21,360 bases of DNA from Clostridiales bacterium (GCA_019416935.1 DXWI01000021.1:1-21360); one strand, 5' to 3'. Shown: positions 6,358 through 14,050, numbered from the stretch's first letter. Notes: generated by a model not told the origin, from the letters alone. Numbers and translations: made by a program.

Positions 6358-7011
6358 TCAATCCCCGCCGCTTTTCTCCCCGCCGCGCACTGCGACAAGG
6401 GTAAATACCGCACCGGCTGAAAGAAACATGCCCGCCGCCACATAGCGCCACGCACGATTCTCCGTCCCGACCGGTGGCACAGTGCGGATGGATTCGTCGG
6501 CAGCGGCATCGTCGTCCGCCGCATCCTCTGCATCGACCAGCGTGTGCGCAGCCATGCCGGTAGCCGTCCGCGCAAAAGGCATATTGATCGCACTCCGCGC
6601 GGCAACATCCGCCGCCGTCTCTGCAAAAGGCGTAGTGATCGCACACTGCGCCGCAGCATCCGCCGCTGTCCGCGCAAAAGGCGCAGTGATCGCACTCCGC
6701 GCGGCAGCATCCGCCGCCGTCTCTGCAAAAGGCGTAGTGATCGCACACTGCGCGGCAGCATTCGCCGCCGTCTCTGCAAAAGGCGCATCGATCGGCGGCG
6801 CGGCCATGGACGCTGCGGTTTCAGATCGCTGCGCGTCGTTCAGCGCCATGTTCGCCGCTGCCTCCCCTAACTGTCCCCGATATGCGCCCGTCCGCTCACT
6901 CTTTGCGTTATCAACCATTGTCCGCGCGGTTCGTTCCGGTGCGCCGCCGGTCAGCGGCACAGCCCACAGGAGCGGAAGTAGCGCAAGAAGCAGTATTGCC
7001 CCTTTTTTCAT
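6358..7011 (-). CDS. Secreted protein with 17-residue tandem repeats and C-terminal anchor
   Basis: A 217-residue protein of unknown function. Residues 1-22 are a signal peptide (MKK, hydrophobic core, then VPLTGG). Residues 77-161 are five tandem units of 17 residues with consensus PFA[ER]TAADAAA[RQ][SC]AIT[TA], alternating in an A/B pattern to give a 34-residue super-unit. An acidic linker follows (EDAADDDAAADES). The end is VPPVGTEN (178-185), a hydrophobic helix (about 188-208) and a short charged tail RGGEKSGGD, an arrangement that resembles a degenerate sortase sorting signal, though LPXTG is not met. It is probably exported and membrane- or wall-anchored. The start ATG 7011 follows a G-rich stretch; no clear promoter is seen. 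No homologue is recognised. Confidence 0.82.
   Translation of the reverse strand: MKKGAILLLALLPLLWAVPLTGGAPERTARTMVDNAKSERTGAYRGQLGEAAANMALNDAQRSETAASMAAPPIDAPFAETAANAAAQCAITTPFAETAADAAARSAITAPFARTAADAAAQCAITTPFAETAADVAARSAINMPFARTATGMAAHTLVDAEDAADDDAAADESIRTVPPVGTENRAWRYVAAGMFLSAGAVFTLVAVRGGEKSGGD
6529..6783 (-). repeat. 51-bp tandem repeat array (five copies)
   Basis: The marker GCAAAAGGC recurs on the plus strand at 6572, 6623, 6674, 6725 and 6776, exactly 51 bp apart. Alternate copies are most alike, so the array has a 102-bp higher-order period. Because 51 is a multiple of three, changes in copy number keep the reading frame. Confidence 0.95.
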
Positions 7012-7110
7012 CGTCCCATTCCCCCCCTCTGTATTGCTCTTCCTTCAGCCTATGCACGCTGGGCGGTCTGTTTGCCAAAAAACATGTATCATGAATAGTC
7101 CGGTAAAATG

Positions 7111-7138
7111 AAAAGAGCCCCGCTCGCGGGACTCTTTT
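7111..7138 (-). terminator. Terminator of leuS
   Basis: AAAAGAG (7111-7117) pairs with CTCTTTT (7132-7138), with an inner CCCGC/GCGGG stem and one mismatch. It begins 16 bp past the leuS stop on the minus strand and is followed there by CATTTT. The A/T outer stem could work in both directions. Confidence 0.75.
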
Positions 7139-7153
7139 GTGATTCTCTTTCGT

Positions 7154-9562
7154 TTACCCCACCACGATATTGACAATGTTGCGGACAACGATCACCTTTC
7201 TGACCGTCTTGCCCTCGAGGTACGGCCGGACGTCCGCGCAGGCGAGCGCTTCCTTCTCCACGCTGTCCTTATCCAGATCGGTCGGCAGGCTGATGCGCGC
7301 GCGCACCTTGCCGTTGACCTGTACGCCGTATTCCACCGCCGCCACCTGCAGCGCGCGCTCGTCATATACCGGCCAGCTGCTGTGGTGCAGCGGCTCGAAG
7401 CCGAGCACCTCGTTCATCTCCTCCGTGATGTGCGGCGCGACCGGGTTCAGGAGCTTCAGGAGCGTGTGCAGCTCGTCCTTTGTGAGCGTTCCCTTTGCAT
7501 AGAAGTCGTTCACGAGCGCCATCATGGCCGCGATGGCCGTGTTGAACTTCATGCGCTCATAGTCCTCGCCCACCTTTTTGATGCAGGCGTGTACCTTCTG
7601 CTTCTGTTCCGCGTCCGTATCGCCCACGCCCGATACCATATCCTGGAGGCGCCATACGCGCTCGAGGAAGCGGCGGCAGCCGCGCGCGCTCTCCGTTTTC
7701 CACGGAATGGGCTGGTCGAATGCGCCCATGAACATCTCATACAGGCGGAACGCATCCGCGCCGATCTCATCGACGATCGAATCGGGGTTGATGACGTTGC
7801 CGCGGGACTTCGACATCTTCTCGCCGTTCTCGCCAAGAATCATGCCATGGCTCGTGCGCTTCTGGTACGGTTCCCGACAGGGCACGAGGCCGCAGTCATA
7901 CAGGAAGCGGTGCCAGAACCGGCTGTAGAGCAGGTGCAGCGTGGTATGCTCCATACCGCCGTTGTACCAATCGACCGGCATCCAGTATTTGAGTTCGTCA
8001 TAATCCGCAAACGCCTTGTCGTTGTGCGGGTCGCAATAGCGCAGGAAATACCAGCTCGAACCGGCCCAGTTCGGCATGGTGTCCGTCTCGCGGATCGCCG
8101 GCGCGCCGCACTTGGGGCAGGTCGTGTGCATCCACTCCGTCGCGCGGGAGAGCGCGGAGGAGCCGTCGTCGCTCGGCGTATAGTCCGGAATATCGGGCAG
8201 GCGCAGCGGGAGCTGATCCTCCGGCAGCGGCACCCAGCCGCAGTGCTCGCAGTGTACGAGCGGAATCGGCTCGCCCCAATAGCGCTGGCGCGTGAACACC
8301 CAGTCGCGCAGCTTGTAGTTGATCTTGCGCTTGCCGATGCCCTTTTCCTCGATATAATCGATCATCGCCGGAATCGCCTCTTCGACCGTTTTGCCGGTCA
8401 AAAAGCCGGAATTGACCATCACGCCGGTATGGCAGTCGGTAAAGGCCTCCTGCTGCACGTTGCCGCCGGCCACGACCTCGATGATGGGCAGATCAAACTT
8501 CTTTGCAAATTCCCAGTCGCGCGTATCGTGCGCGGGAACCGCCATGATCGCGCCCGTTCCATAGCTCATGAGCACATAGTCGGACACAAAGATCGGGATA
8601 TCGCCGCCGGTCACGGGGTTGACCGCCGAGAGGCCCTCGATCTGTACGCCTGTCTTGTCCTTGTTCAGCTCGCTGCGCTCGAAATCGCTCTTGCGCGCGG
8701 CGGCCTTGCGGTACTGCTCCACCTCCGCATAGTTCTCGATGCGGCCCTTATACTTTTCGATATACGGATGCTCCGGCGAGATGACCATGTACGTCGCGCC
8801 GAACATGGTGTCCGCGCGGGTGGTATAGATGAGCAGCGCGTCGTCCGTGCCGCTCAGGGGGAAGCGGACCTCCGCGCCCTCGCTGCGGCCGATCCAGTTC
8901 TGCTGCTGGGTCTTGACGCGGTCAATGAAATTGACCTCCTCCAGCCCGTCGAGGAGCTTCTGCGCGTAATCCGTGATCCTGAGCATCCACTGGGAGCGCA
9001 CCTTCTGCACAACCGGACCGCCGCAGCGCTCGCACACGCCGTCGACGACCTCCTCGTTGGCAAGCCCGACCTTGCAGCTCGTGCAGAAATTGATCGGAAT
9101 CTCCGCCTTATACGCAAGGCCCTTTTCAAAGAATTTCAAAAAGATCCACTGCGTCCACTTATAGTAGTCGGGATCGGTCGTGTTGACCTCGCGCGTGTAA
9201 TCGAACGAAAAGCCGAGCCGCTGGAGCTGCTCGCGGAACCGATTGATATTGTCGTGCGTGACCTTGGCTGGATGAATGCCGGTCTTGATGGCGTAGTTCT
9301 CCGTCGGCAGGCCGAACGCATCCCAGCCGATCGGGAAGAGCACGTTGTAGCCCTCCATGCGGCGCTTGCGGCTGATGATGTCGATTGCGGTGTTGCTGCG
9401 CGGGTGGCCGACGTGCAGACCCTGTCCGGACGGATAGGGAAACTCAATCAGGCCGAAAAACTTCGGCTTGTCGTGCGAGGCCTCCGCTTCAAAGCAGTGC
9501 CCCTCCGCCCATATCTTTTGCCACTTCGGTTCAATCACCTGTGGGTCATATCGATCCGTCAT
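7154..9562 (-). CDS. leuS: Leucyl-tRNA synthetase
   Basis: This class I synthetase charges leucine tRNA in the cytoplasm. From ATG 9562 it is 802 residues, close to the 804 of Bacillus. The HIGH motif appears as HVGH (50-53) and KMSKS lies at 582-586. Two Cys clusters probably bind zinc: FCTSC with CERC (160-180), and HCEHC with CPKC (438-485). The inserted editing domain shows YTTRADTMFGAT (246-257) and AVPAHDTRDWEFA (341-353), with the aspartate expected for removing mischarged amino acids. I preferred ATG 9562 over ATG 9580 because GGAGGAAA lies between them and serves 9562, while nothing precedes 9580. It is monocistronic with its own promoter and terminator. No T-box leader is evident. 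Confidence 0.97.
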   Translation of the reverse strand: MTDRYDPQVIEPKWQKIWAEGHCFEAEASHDKPKFFGLIEFPYPSGQGLHVGHPRSNTAIDIISRKRRMEGYNVLFPIGWDAFGLPTENYAIKTGIHPAKVTHDNINRFREQLQRLGFSFDYTREVNTTDPDYYKWTQWIFLKFFEKGLAYKAEIPINFCTSCKVGLANEEVVDGVCERCGGPVVQKVRSQWMLRITDYAQKLLDGLEEVNFIDRVKTQQQNWIGRSEGAEVRFPLSGTDDALLIYTTRADTMFGATYMVISPEHPYIEKYKGRIENYAEVEQYRKAAARKSDFERSELNKDKTGVQIEGLSAVNPVTGGDIPIFVSDYVLMSYGTGAIMAVPAHDTRDWEFAKKFDLPIIEVVAGGNVQQEAFTDCHTGVMVNSGFLTGKTVEEAIPAMIDYIEEKGIGKRKINYKLRDWVFTRQRYWGEPIPLVHCEHCGWVPLPEDQLPLRLPDIPDYTPSDDGSSALSRATEWMHTTCPKCGAPAIRETDTMPNWAGSSWYFLRYCDPHNDKAFADYDELKYWMPVDWYNGGMEHTTLHLLYSRFWHRFLYDCGLVPCREPYQKRTSHGMILGENGEKMSKSRGNVINPDSIVDEIGADAFRLYEMFMGAFDQPIPWKTESARGCRRFLERVWRLQDMVSGVGDTDAEQKQKVHACIKKVGEDYERMKFNTAIAAMMALVNDFYAKGTLTKDELHTLLKLLNPVAPHITEEMNEVLGFEPLHHSSWPVYDERALQVAAVEYGVQVNGKVRARISLPTDLDKDSVEKEALACADVRPYLEGKTVRKVIVVRNIVNIVVG

Positions 9563-9590
9563 GCTTCCAATTTCCTCCATTGCTGTTGCG

Positions 9591-9622
9591 CCGGACGCTG
9601 CTTTTTCGCGCGCACCGTCCGG
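9591..9622 (-). other. Hairpin in the leuS leader
   Basis: CCGGACG (9591-9597) and CGTCCGG (9616-9622) form a perfect 7-bp stem in the leuS 5' untranslated region, with an 18-nt loop. No T tract follows in the leuS direction, and no T-box sequence is recognised. Its role, if any, is unknown. Confidence 0.4.
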
Positions 9623-9657
9623 TTTGTTTCAAAAACCGCATATTTGTCTATTCTTAT

Positions 9658-9686
9658 AATGTATTACCAAACGGCCCGTTTGTCAA
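9658..9686 (-). promoter_or_regulatory. Promoter of leuS
   Basis: On the minus strand TTGACA (9681-9686) and TACATT (9658-9663) are 17 bp apart. This leaves an 80- to 90-nt leader before the chosen ATG. Confidence 0.6.
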
Positions 9687-9750
9687 CCGGTTTCCCCTGT
9701 GCCGGAGGGCAGAGAAAGCGGCGCTGTCCCGCCCCGATCGCTGATTTTCT

Positions 9751-9780
9751 TTGACTATCCCCCCCTCTCCATGCTACAAT
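9751..9780 (+). promoter_or_regulatory. Promoter of the small membrane protein and lgt
   Basis: TTGACT (9751-9756) and TACAAT (9775-9780) are 18 bp apart. The -10 box overlaps the codons just after an in-frame ATG at 9771, so that ATG would lie upstream of the transcript and is unlikely to be the start of the next gene. Confidence 0.65.
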
Positions 9781-9806
9781 ACAGTTCGAGAGGGGTGACG
9801 TTTGAA

Positions 9807-10106
9807 TTGGAAAACCAGATCGATTATTCCGCTCTGATGCAGCGCCATTCGCGCATGGCCTTTGTGCCGCTGATCGTCGGTGTCACCGGTCTGCTGCTGG
9901 CGCTGTGGCCTGCATTCAGCATCATGGCGTTTCCCATCGCGCTGACCGGCTGGATCGTCGGCATGCTCGGACGCCGCTATACCCGGAAGGTCAATATTCC
10001 GGAGGACAAGAAAAATGCCATCGGCCGCGTGTGCGGCCTTGTGGGCGCGCTGCTCTCGCTTTTGACGACGCTGCTGCTGCTCCTGGCCGTGATGACCGCC
10101 GCTTGA
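9807..10106 (+). CDS. Small three-helix membrane protein, function unknown
   Basis: I place the start at TTG 9807 (MENQIDYSALMQRH), giving 99 residues. GAGAGGGG lies about 11 nt upstream, and the promoter's -10 box rules out the ATG at 9771. GTG 9795 sits too close to that site, and ATG 9837 is the remaining alternative. Three hydrophobic segments are visible, about residues 17-32, 35-52 and 72-97, separated by a basic loop (RRYTRKVNIPEDKKN). The compact hairpin-plus-helix layout resembles many unnamed small membrane proteins of Clostridia. It is 13 bp upstream of lgt and surely co-transcribed with it, so a link to envelope assembly is possible but not shown. No homologue is recognised. Confidence 0.72.
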   Translation: MENQIDYSALMQRHSRMAFVPLIVGVTGLLLALWPAFSIMAFPIALTGWIVGMLGRRYTRKVNIPEDKKNAIGRVCGLVGALLSLLTTLLLLLAVMTAA

Positions 10107-10119
10107 AAGGAGATCGTTG

Positions 10120-11121
10120 ATGTTTCCACATATCCAGATTGGGACGTTTCAAATTCCAACCTTCGGGCTGATGATGCTGCTCGGCATGCTCTCCGCCTTT
10201 GCGCTCGTGTATTATAACCGTAAGCGCATTCCTTACTCCGAGGATGATCTGATCACGATGGCGCTGTATGCCATCATCGGCGGTTTTCTCGGTTCCAAGC
10301 TGCTGTACTGGATCGTCGAGTTTGACCAGATTTTGGCCGACCCGCATTTTCTGATCGAAACGCTGACGGCAGGCTTCGTGTTCTACGGCGCTTTGATCGT
10401 CGGCGCGCTGAGCGTCTGGCTGTTCACGCATCGGAAGAAGCAGTCCTTCTTCGCCTATGCGGATCTCGTGATGCCGGCGTTCATTCTGGCACAGGGCTTC
10501 GGCCGCATCGGCTGTTTTGCGGCCGGCTGCTGCTACGGCGCGCCCACCGCATGTGCGCTTGGCGTGGTCTATCCCGCCGGCAGCGCCGCGCCCGCCGGCG
10601 TGCCGCTGCTGCCCACGCAGCTGTTTGAATCCGCGTTTTGCTTTCTGTTTGCCATTGTTCTGACCATCATTCTTCGCAGACAGAAGCGCTACGGCCTGAC
10701 GACCGGCGTGTATCTGGTCGGCTACGGCGTCTGGCGCTTTGTGATCGAGTTTTTCCGCAGCGACGACCGCGGCGCGGTGGGCGCGCTGTCCACCTCTCAG
10801 TTCATCGGCATTTTCATCGTTCTGGCCGGCATCGTGCTGCTGCTTCTGGTGAGAGCCGGCAAAACGGCCTGCGTTGCGGATTTGATGGCCGCCGCTTCGG
10901 CGGATGCGCAGAAGCCGGATGCGGATGATGTGGTAGCGGATGCCGCTGCGGATGACGCGGGCAAAGACGCCGCTGCGCAGGAGCAGAAAACGGACTGCTC
11001 CGATCAGAACGCGGAAGCGGACGCTGAAAGGCGGAGCGAAGCCGATGTTTCACGTGAAACATCCGAGCCGGATGAATCGTCCGCGGAACCGGCGCCCGAT
11101 ACCACGCCCAAGGAGCAGTAA
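10120..11121 (+). CDS. lgt: Prolipoprotein diacylglyceryl transferase with acidic C-terminal tail
   Basis: Lgt moves diacylglycerol from phosphatidylglycerol to the lipobox cysteine of prolipoproteins in the membrane. The 333-residue protein has the multi-helix core with the signature GFGRIGCFAAGCCYG (126-140), the conserved GFVFYGAL segment (85-92), PTQLFES (165-171) and YGVWRFVIEFFR (202-213). ATG 10120 follows AAGGAG with a 7-nt gap; the TTG just before it is less likely. Residues 256-333 form an extra tail rich in Ala, Asp and Glu that typical Lgt lacks. The DNA for residues 309-314 of this tail is a perfect parS site. The convergent neighbour is a lipoprotein, a plausible substrate. Confidence 0.95.
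   Translation: MFPHIQIGTFQIPTFGLMMLLGMLSAFALVYYNRKRIPYSEDDLITMALYAIIGGFLGSKLLYWIVEFDQILADPHFLIETLTAGFVFYGALIVGALSVWLFTHRKKQSFFAYADLVMPAFILAQGFGRIGCFAAGCCYGAPTACALGVVYPAGSAAPAGVPLLPTQLFESAFCFLFAIVLTIILRRQKRYGLTTGVYLVGYGVWRFVIEFFRSDDRGAVGALSTSQFIGIFIVLAGIVLLLLVRAGKTACVADLMAAASADAQKPDADDVVADAAADDAGKDAAAQEQKTDCSDQNAEADAERRSEADVSRETSEPDESSAEPAPDTTPKEQ
11046..11061. promoter_or_regulatory. parS site within lgt
   Basis: TGTTTCACGTGAAACA is a perfect match to the Bacillus-type parS consensus that ParB (Spo0J) binds to start spreading around the origin. It lies inside the coding sequence for the Lgt tail. Confidence 0.95.
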
Positions 11122-11133
11122 CCGATTGTACAG

Positions 11134-11162
11134 AAAAAGGACTCCACAAGGAGTCCTTTTTT
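11134..11162. terminator. Bidirectional terminator between lgt and the lipoprotein gene
   Basis: A long stem pairs AAAAAGGACTCC (11134-11145) with GGAGTCCTTTTT, with an ACAA loop, ending in TTTTTT. The A and T runs on both sides let it serve both convergent genes. Confidence 0.88.
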
Positions 11163-11171
11163 ATAGCTTTT

Positions 11172-12041
11172 TCAGGCTGCGGTTGGTTCCTCTCCCTCTT
11201 CGAGCAGTTCTCCCTCGCGCGCCGCGGCGGGAATTTCAAAATCCGGCACCGTGTTGAACTCGCTGTAATCGATCAGCACGGGCATTTCTCCAATCTCAAT
11301 CAGGGATGACATATCGAGATCCAGCGCTTCTTCTCCGTTGCTTTCCAAGGCCTTTTCCATAATCGCGCTCATCATCGGCCCCATATCCAGCTCCTGCCGG
11401 ACGATATAGCCGCTCTCCTTATCCACGGTCACGATCATCTCTGTTTTACCGATCTCCTCGAGCACGGCGTCGAACAGTTCCGCGTCTCCGCCGGTCAGCG
11501 AATCAAGCCCCCCAGACACGGAGGTTTCGAGCAGGCTCTTGAGCTGCTGTGCGTCCATCATGCCCCGATAGCGAAGAATGTTTTCGTCCTCTTTCTCCTC
11601 CTCTATATACTCGAAGCCCTGCAACGCCGATGCGGACAGCATGCTGTCGTTGACCGGCGCGCTGTCTACCTGCTGGCGGTACCATTCGACGCCGGAGCCT
11701 GCGTCCATGCCGATGTAGGTCATGAATGCGTCCCCCTGCTGCTCGTAGTACATGGGCATCTCCATGCTCATGCCGCCCACTTCCATCTTCATTTCCATTT
11801 TTCCCTTGACGGGATTTGTAAGCACATCCGCCTCGGTGCTGATGTTGATGCTCATTTCCTGTCCCATGACGCTCATGTTCATCTGCATGGACATTTTCAT
11901 GCGCATGTTTTTGAGATCGGCCATATTGGTCAGCGCGTCGTTGAAAATCTCCTCCGGCGTTTTCTGCTTGCAGCCCTGCAGCATTGGCAGGAGCAGAAGG
12001 ATGCACAGCGCAAGCGCCAGCCACCTCTTTGTTTTCTTCAT
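11172..12041 (-). CDS. Met-rich lipoprotein, LolA-like/DUF6612-like
   Basis: This 289-residue protein begins with a lipoprotein signal peptide; the lipobox is LQGC, with C24 as the lipidated residue, so it is anchored to the outer face of the membrane. After the cysteine comes ALTNMADLKNMRMKMSMQMN, and the following 70 residues are strikingly rich in methionine. The repeated amphipathic beta strands and central YYEQQGDAFMTYIG segment resemble DUF6612-type lipoproteins with a LolA-like fold; this assignment is by eye. The role is unknown; hydrophobic ligand binding is possible. ATG 12041 follows AGGAGA. The gene follows parB on the same strand across 150 bp that contain a parS-like cluster, so it may have its own promoter there. 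Confidence 0.88.
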   Translation of the reverse strand: MKKTKRWLALALCILLLLPMLQGCKQKTPEEIFNDALTNMADLKNMRMKMSMQMNMSVMGQEMSINISTEADVLTNPVKGKMEMKMEVGGMSMEMPMYYEQQGDAFMTYIGMDAGSGVEWYRQQVDSAPVNDSMLSASALQGFEYIEEEKEDENILRYRGMMDAQQLKSLLETSVSGGLDSLTGGDAELFDAVLEEIGKTEMIVTVDKESGYIVRQELDMGPMMSAIMEKALESNGEEALDLDMSSLIEIGEMPVLIDYSEFNTVPDFEIPAAAREGELLEEGEEPTAA

Positions 12042-12086
12042 GAGATTCTCCTTTCCTTGTCGATGATGTTTTCCTTGCTTTTATCA

Positions 12087-12102
12087 TGTTCCACGTGGAA
12101 CA
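12087..12102. promoter_or_regulatory. parS site, symmetric variant
   Basis: TGTTCCACGTGGAACA is a perfect palindrome that differs from the parS consensus by one symmetric base per arm. The palindrome extends to 24 bp (12083-12106). It lies in the parB-lipoprotein gap. Confidence 0.85.
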
Positions 12103-12103
12103 T

Positions 12104-12151
12104 GATTTTAAGTGAAATATTCTCCACATAAACCACTTTTCGCGTGGAATA
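12104..12151. promoter_or_regulatory. Two degenerate parS-like sequences
   Basis: GATTTTAAGTGAAATA (12104-12119) and CTTTTCGCGTGGAATA (12136-12151) each match about 11 of 16 parS positions. They are aligned next to the parS variant at 12087. They may be weak ParB sites or decayed copies. Confidence 0.35.
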
Positions 12152-12191
12152 TTCCCTAATTGAAGCACTATCCGCGTAAAACTTCGGCCCT

Positions 12192-13058
12192 TTATGCTTC
12201 CTCCGCCACAATGCACTCGTACACGCGCTGCAAATCCTCGGCCGAATAGTATTCGATCGTGATCCTGCCCTTTTGTTCATCGCCGACGATTTTCACGCGC
12301 GTACCCAGCTTCTCGCGGAATTGCCCCTCGACGTGCGTGAGCTGCGTGCTCCTTTTTTCGGGCGCTCGTTTTTTCGTCTGTTTGCCCGCCTGCAAATGAT
12401 GAATGCGCGATTCCAGCGCGCGCACGGAGTATCCGAGCCGCACGCATTCATCGGCCAGCTTTTCCTGTGTCTCCCGATCGGCCACACCGGCCAGCGCGCG
12501 GCCATGGCCCGCCGTGAGCGCTCCTTCCTTGACCATTTCCAGCACGTTCTTGGGCAGATGCAGCAGCCGGAGCGCGTTGGCTACCGCAGGCCGACTCTTG
12601 CCCAGCCGGGTGGAAACCTCCTCCTGCGTCATGTCGTGCTGCTTCATCAAAAATTGAATGGCTGCCGCTTCTTCGACCGGGTTCAGATCCTCGCGCTGGA
12701 TGTTCTCAATCAGCGCGACCTCCTGCATTTCGGCGTCGTTATAATCGACCAGCAGAACCGGTACCTTTTCGAGCTTTGCCATCCTCGCCGCACGGAACCG
12801 GCGCTCACCGGCAACGATCGTGTACCGCTCGCCCTTCTTTTTGACGATGAGCGGCTGCACAACGCCGTGTATGCTGATCGAGTCGGCCAGCTCTTTCAGC
12901 GCGTCCTCATCGAAGTTTTTGCGCGGCTGCTGCCGGTTGGTATCGATTCTCCGGATATCGACCTCGATCACGCTGCGCTGTGTGCTGTCTTCACTCTCCA
13001 TATACGGGTCGAGCAGCGCGTCCAGCCCTCTTCCCAGTCCTTTTTTCATGCCTGCCAC
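12192..13058 (-). CDS. parB: Chromosome partitioning protein ParB (Spo0J)
   Basis: ParB binds parS, loads as a CTP-dependent clamp and spreads on DNA near the origin, and it recruits SMC in Firmicutes. The 288-residue protein has the N-terminal MKKGLGRGLDALL motif that contacts ParA. It also has the CTP-binding motifs GERRFRAARMA (84-94) and ENIQREDLNPVEEA (118-131), and the helix-turn-helix TQEEVSTRLGKSRPAVANAL (144-163). A Lys/Arg linker and a C-terminal dimerisation region follow. The GTG start at 13058 is 9 nt after GGAGG, which lies inside the end of parA; ATG 13049 is the alternative. Only 4 nt separate it from the parA stop, so the pair is translated together. Confidence 0.96.
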   Translation of the reverse strand: MAGMKKGLGRGLDALLDPYMESEDSTQRSVIEVDIRRIDTNRQQPRKNFDEDALKELADSISIHGVVQPLIVKKKGERYTIVAGERRFRAARMAKLEKVPVLLVDYNDAEMQEVALIENIQREDLNPVEEAAAIQFLMKQHDMTQEEVSTRLGKSRPAVANALRLLHLPKNVLEMVKEGALTAGHGRALAGVADRETQEKLADECVRLGYSVRALESRIHHLQAGKQTKKRAPEKRSTQLTHVEGQFREKLGTRVKIVGDEQKGRITIEYYSAEDLQRVYECIVAEEA

Positions 13059-13062
13059 CGTG

Positions 13063-13827
13063 TCAAGCCTCCTTTCCGATCAGTTCCGCCGCCAGCGCCG
13101 TATAGGCGACGGCGCCGCTGCTCTTTCCGGCATACAGGATGACGGGCAAGCCGTAGGACGGTGCTTCGCTCAGGCGAACGCTGCGCGGGATGATCGTCTG
13201 GTACACCTTGTTCCTGAAAAACTTTTTGACCTCCTCCACAACCTGAACGGAGAGGTTCGTGCGCGAGTCGAACATCGTCAACACAACGCCCTCGACGTCG
13301 AGTGACGGATTCAGATTTTTCCGCACCAGACGCACGGTGTTCATGAGCTGTGAAAGGCCCTCGAGCGCATAAAATTCGCATTGAATCGGCACGAGCAGCG
13401 TATCCGCGGCATTGAGCGCGTTGAGCGTGAGCAGACCAAGCGACGGCGGGCAATCGATGAAGATATAGTCATACTCATCCCGCACGGCGGACAGTGCGCT
13501 CTTGAGCACCTGCTCGCGCGCCATCATGTTGACGAGCTCCACCTCCGCGCCAGCAAGCTGGATGTGCGAAGGGACGATTTTGAGCGTGTCGATCATGGTG
13601 TTCTGCACGACGTCCGGAATGGATACCTCGTTGATGAACACATCATAGACCGAGCGCTGAATCGCGCTCTTGTTCAGCCCCAGCCCACTGGTGGCGTTGC
13701 CCTGCGGATCGGTGTCGAGCAGCAGCACGCGCTTGCCCGCCGCAGCGACGCATGCCGACAGATTGACGGACGTCGTTGTTTTGCCGACGCCGCCCTTTTG
13801 ATTTGCAATGGCGATGATCTTTGCCAT
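13063..13827 (-). CDS. parA: Chromosome partitioning ATPase ParA (Soj)
   Basis: This 254-residue deviant Walker ATPase binds nucleoid DNA as an ATP dimer. It works with ParB in segregation, and in Bacillus Soj also controls DnaA. Visible motifs are the Walker A box KGGVGKTT (11-18) with the signature lysine, the A' motif LLLDTDPQGN (35-44) and Walker B FIDCPPSLGLLT. The length matches Soj (253). I chose ATG 13827, preceded by GGGAGG; the frame stays open to 13917 but that part runs through the promoter. A parS site lies 124 bp upstream of the start. Confidence 0.96.
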   Translation of the reverse strand: MAKIIAIANQKGGVGKTTTSVNLSACVAAAGKRVLLLDTDPQGNATSGLGLNKSAIQRSVYDVFINEVSIPDVVQNTMIDTLKIVPSHIQLAGAEVELVNMMAREQVLKSALSAVRDEYDYIFIDCPPSLGLLTLNALNAADTLLVPIQCEFYALEGLSQLMNTVRLVRKNLNPSLDVEGVVLTMFDSRTNLSVQVVEEVKKFFRNKVYQTIIPRSVRLSEAPSYGLPVILYAGKSSGAVAYTALAAELIGKEA

Positions 13828-13854
13828 GTCAGCCTCCCGGAAATTGTTGATACC

Positions 13855-13860
13855 ATTATA
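13855..13860 (-). promoter_or_regulatory. -10 box of the parAB promoter
   Basis: On the minus strand TATAAT lies 27 bp before the parA ATG. The -35 region 17 bp upstream (TTTTCT) is poor, so an activator or an additional element may be needed. Confidence 0.5.
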
Positions 13861-13950
13861 CTGGACTTTTGCGGAAAAGAAAAGGCTTCGTCCGGATGCG
13901 GACAAAGGATTCATCAAAAATCGATGAATAAAGGAATATCATCATCCGTA

Positions 13951-13966
13951 TGTTTCACGTGAAACA
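13951..13966. promoter_or_regulatory. parS site between dnaN and parA
   Basis: TGTTTCACGTGAAACA matches the Bacillus-type parS consensus perfectly. It lies in the intergenic space upstream of parA. Confidence 0.96.
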
Positions 13967-13972
13967 TGATAA

Positions 13973-14001
13973 AGGCCGAAGCCCGTTTCCGGTTTCGGCC
14001 T
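13973..14001 (-). terminator. Hairpin after dnaN
   Basis: AGGCCGAA (13973-13980) pairs with TTCGGCCT (13994-14001), about 50 bp past the dnaN stop. In the dnaN direction the stem is followed only by TTTATCATG, so termination may be partial. Confidence 0.5.
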
Positions 14002-14050
14002 ATTTTTCTGTATTTTTCGATTCGCTGCTGCCTTTTTCGCGCAGATGCGG

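Noticed and set aside
6308..6748. A minus-strand frame with repeated Cys-rich 17-residue units (CDHYAFC, GGCC) over the tandem array
   Set aside because: A 51-bp repeat gives repeats in every frame. Only the 6358-7011 frame has a signal peptide, terminal helix and intact ends, so this is a shadow.
9563..9660. A T-box riboswitch in the leuS leader
   Set aside because: The leader is under 100 nt, has only one 7-bp hairpin and no recognisable T-box sequence or terminator.
7139..9754. 871-codon plus-strand open frame opposite leuS
   Set aside because: It is the complement of a fully recognised LeuRS gene and its translation shows no domain; it contains no usable start signal.
13878..13917. N-terminal extension of ParA from 13917
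   Set aside because: It would run through the TATAAT box and has no family likeness; the ATG at 13827 has a good ribosome binding site and matches Soj.
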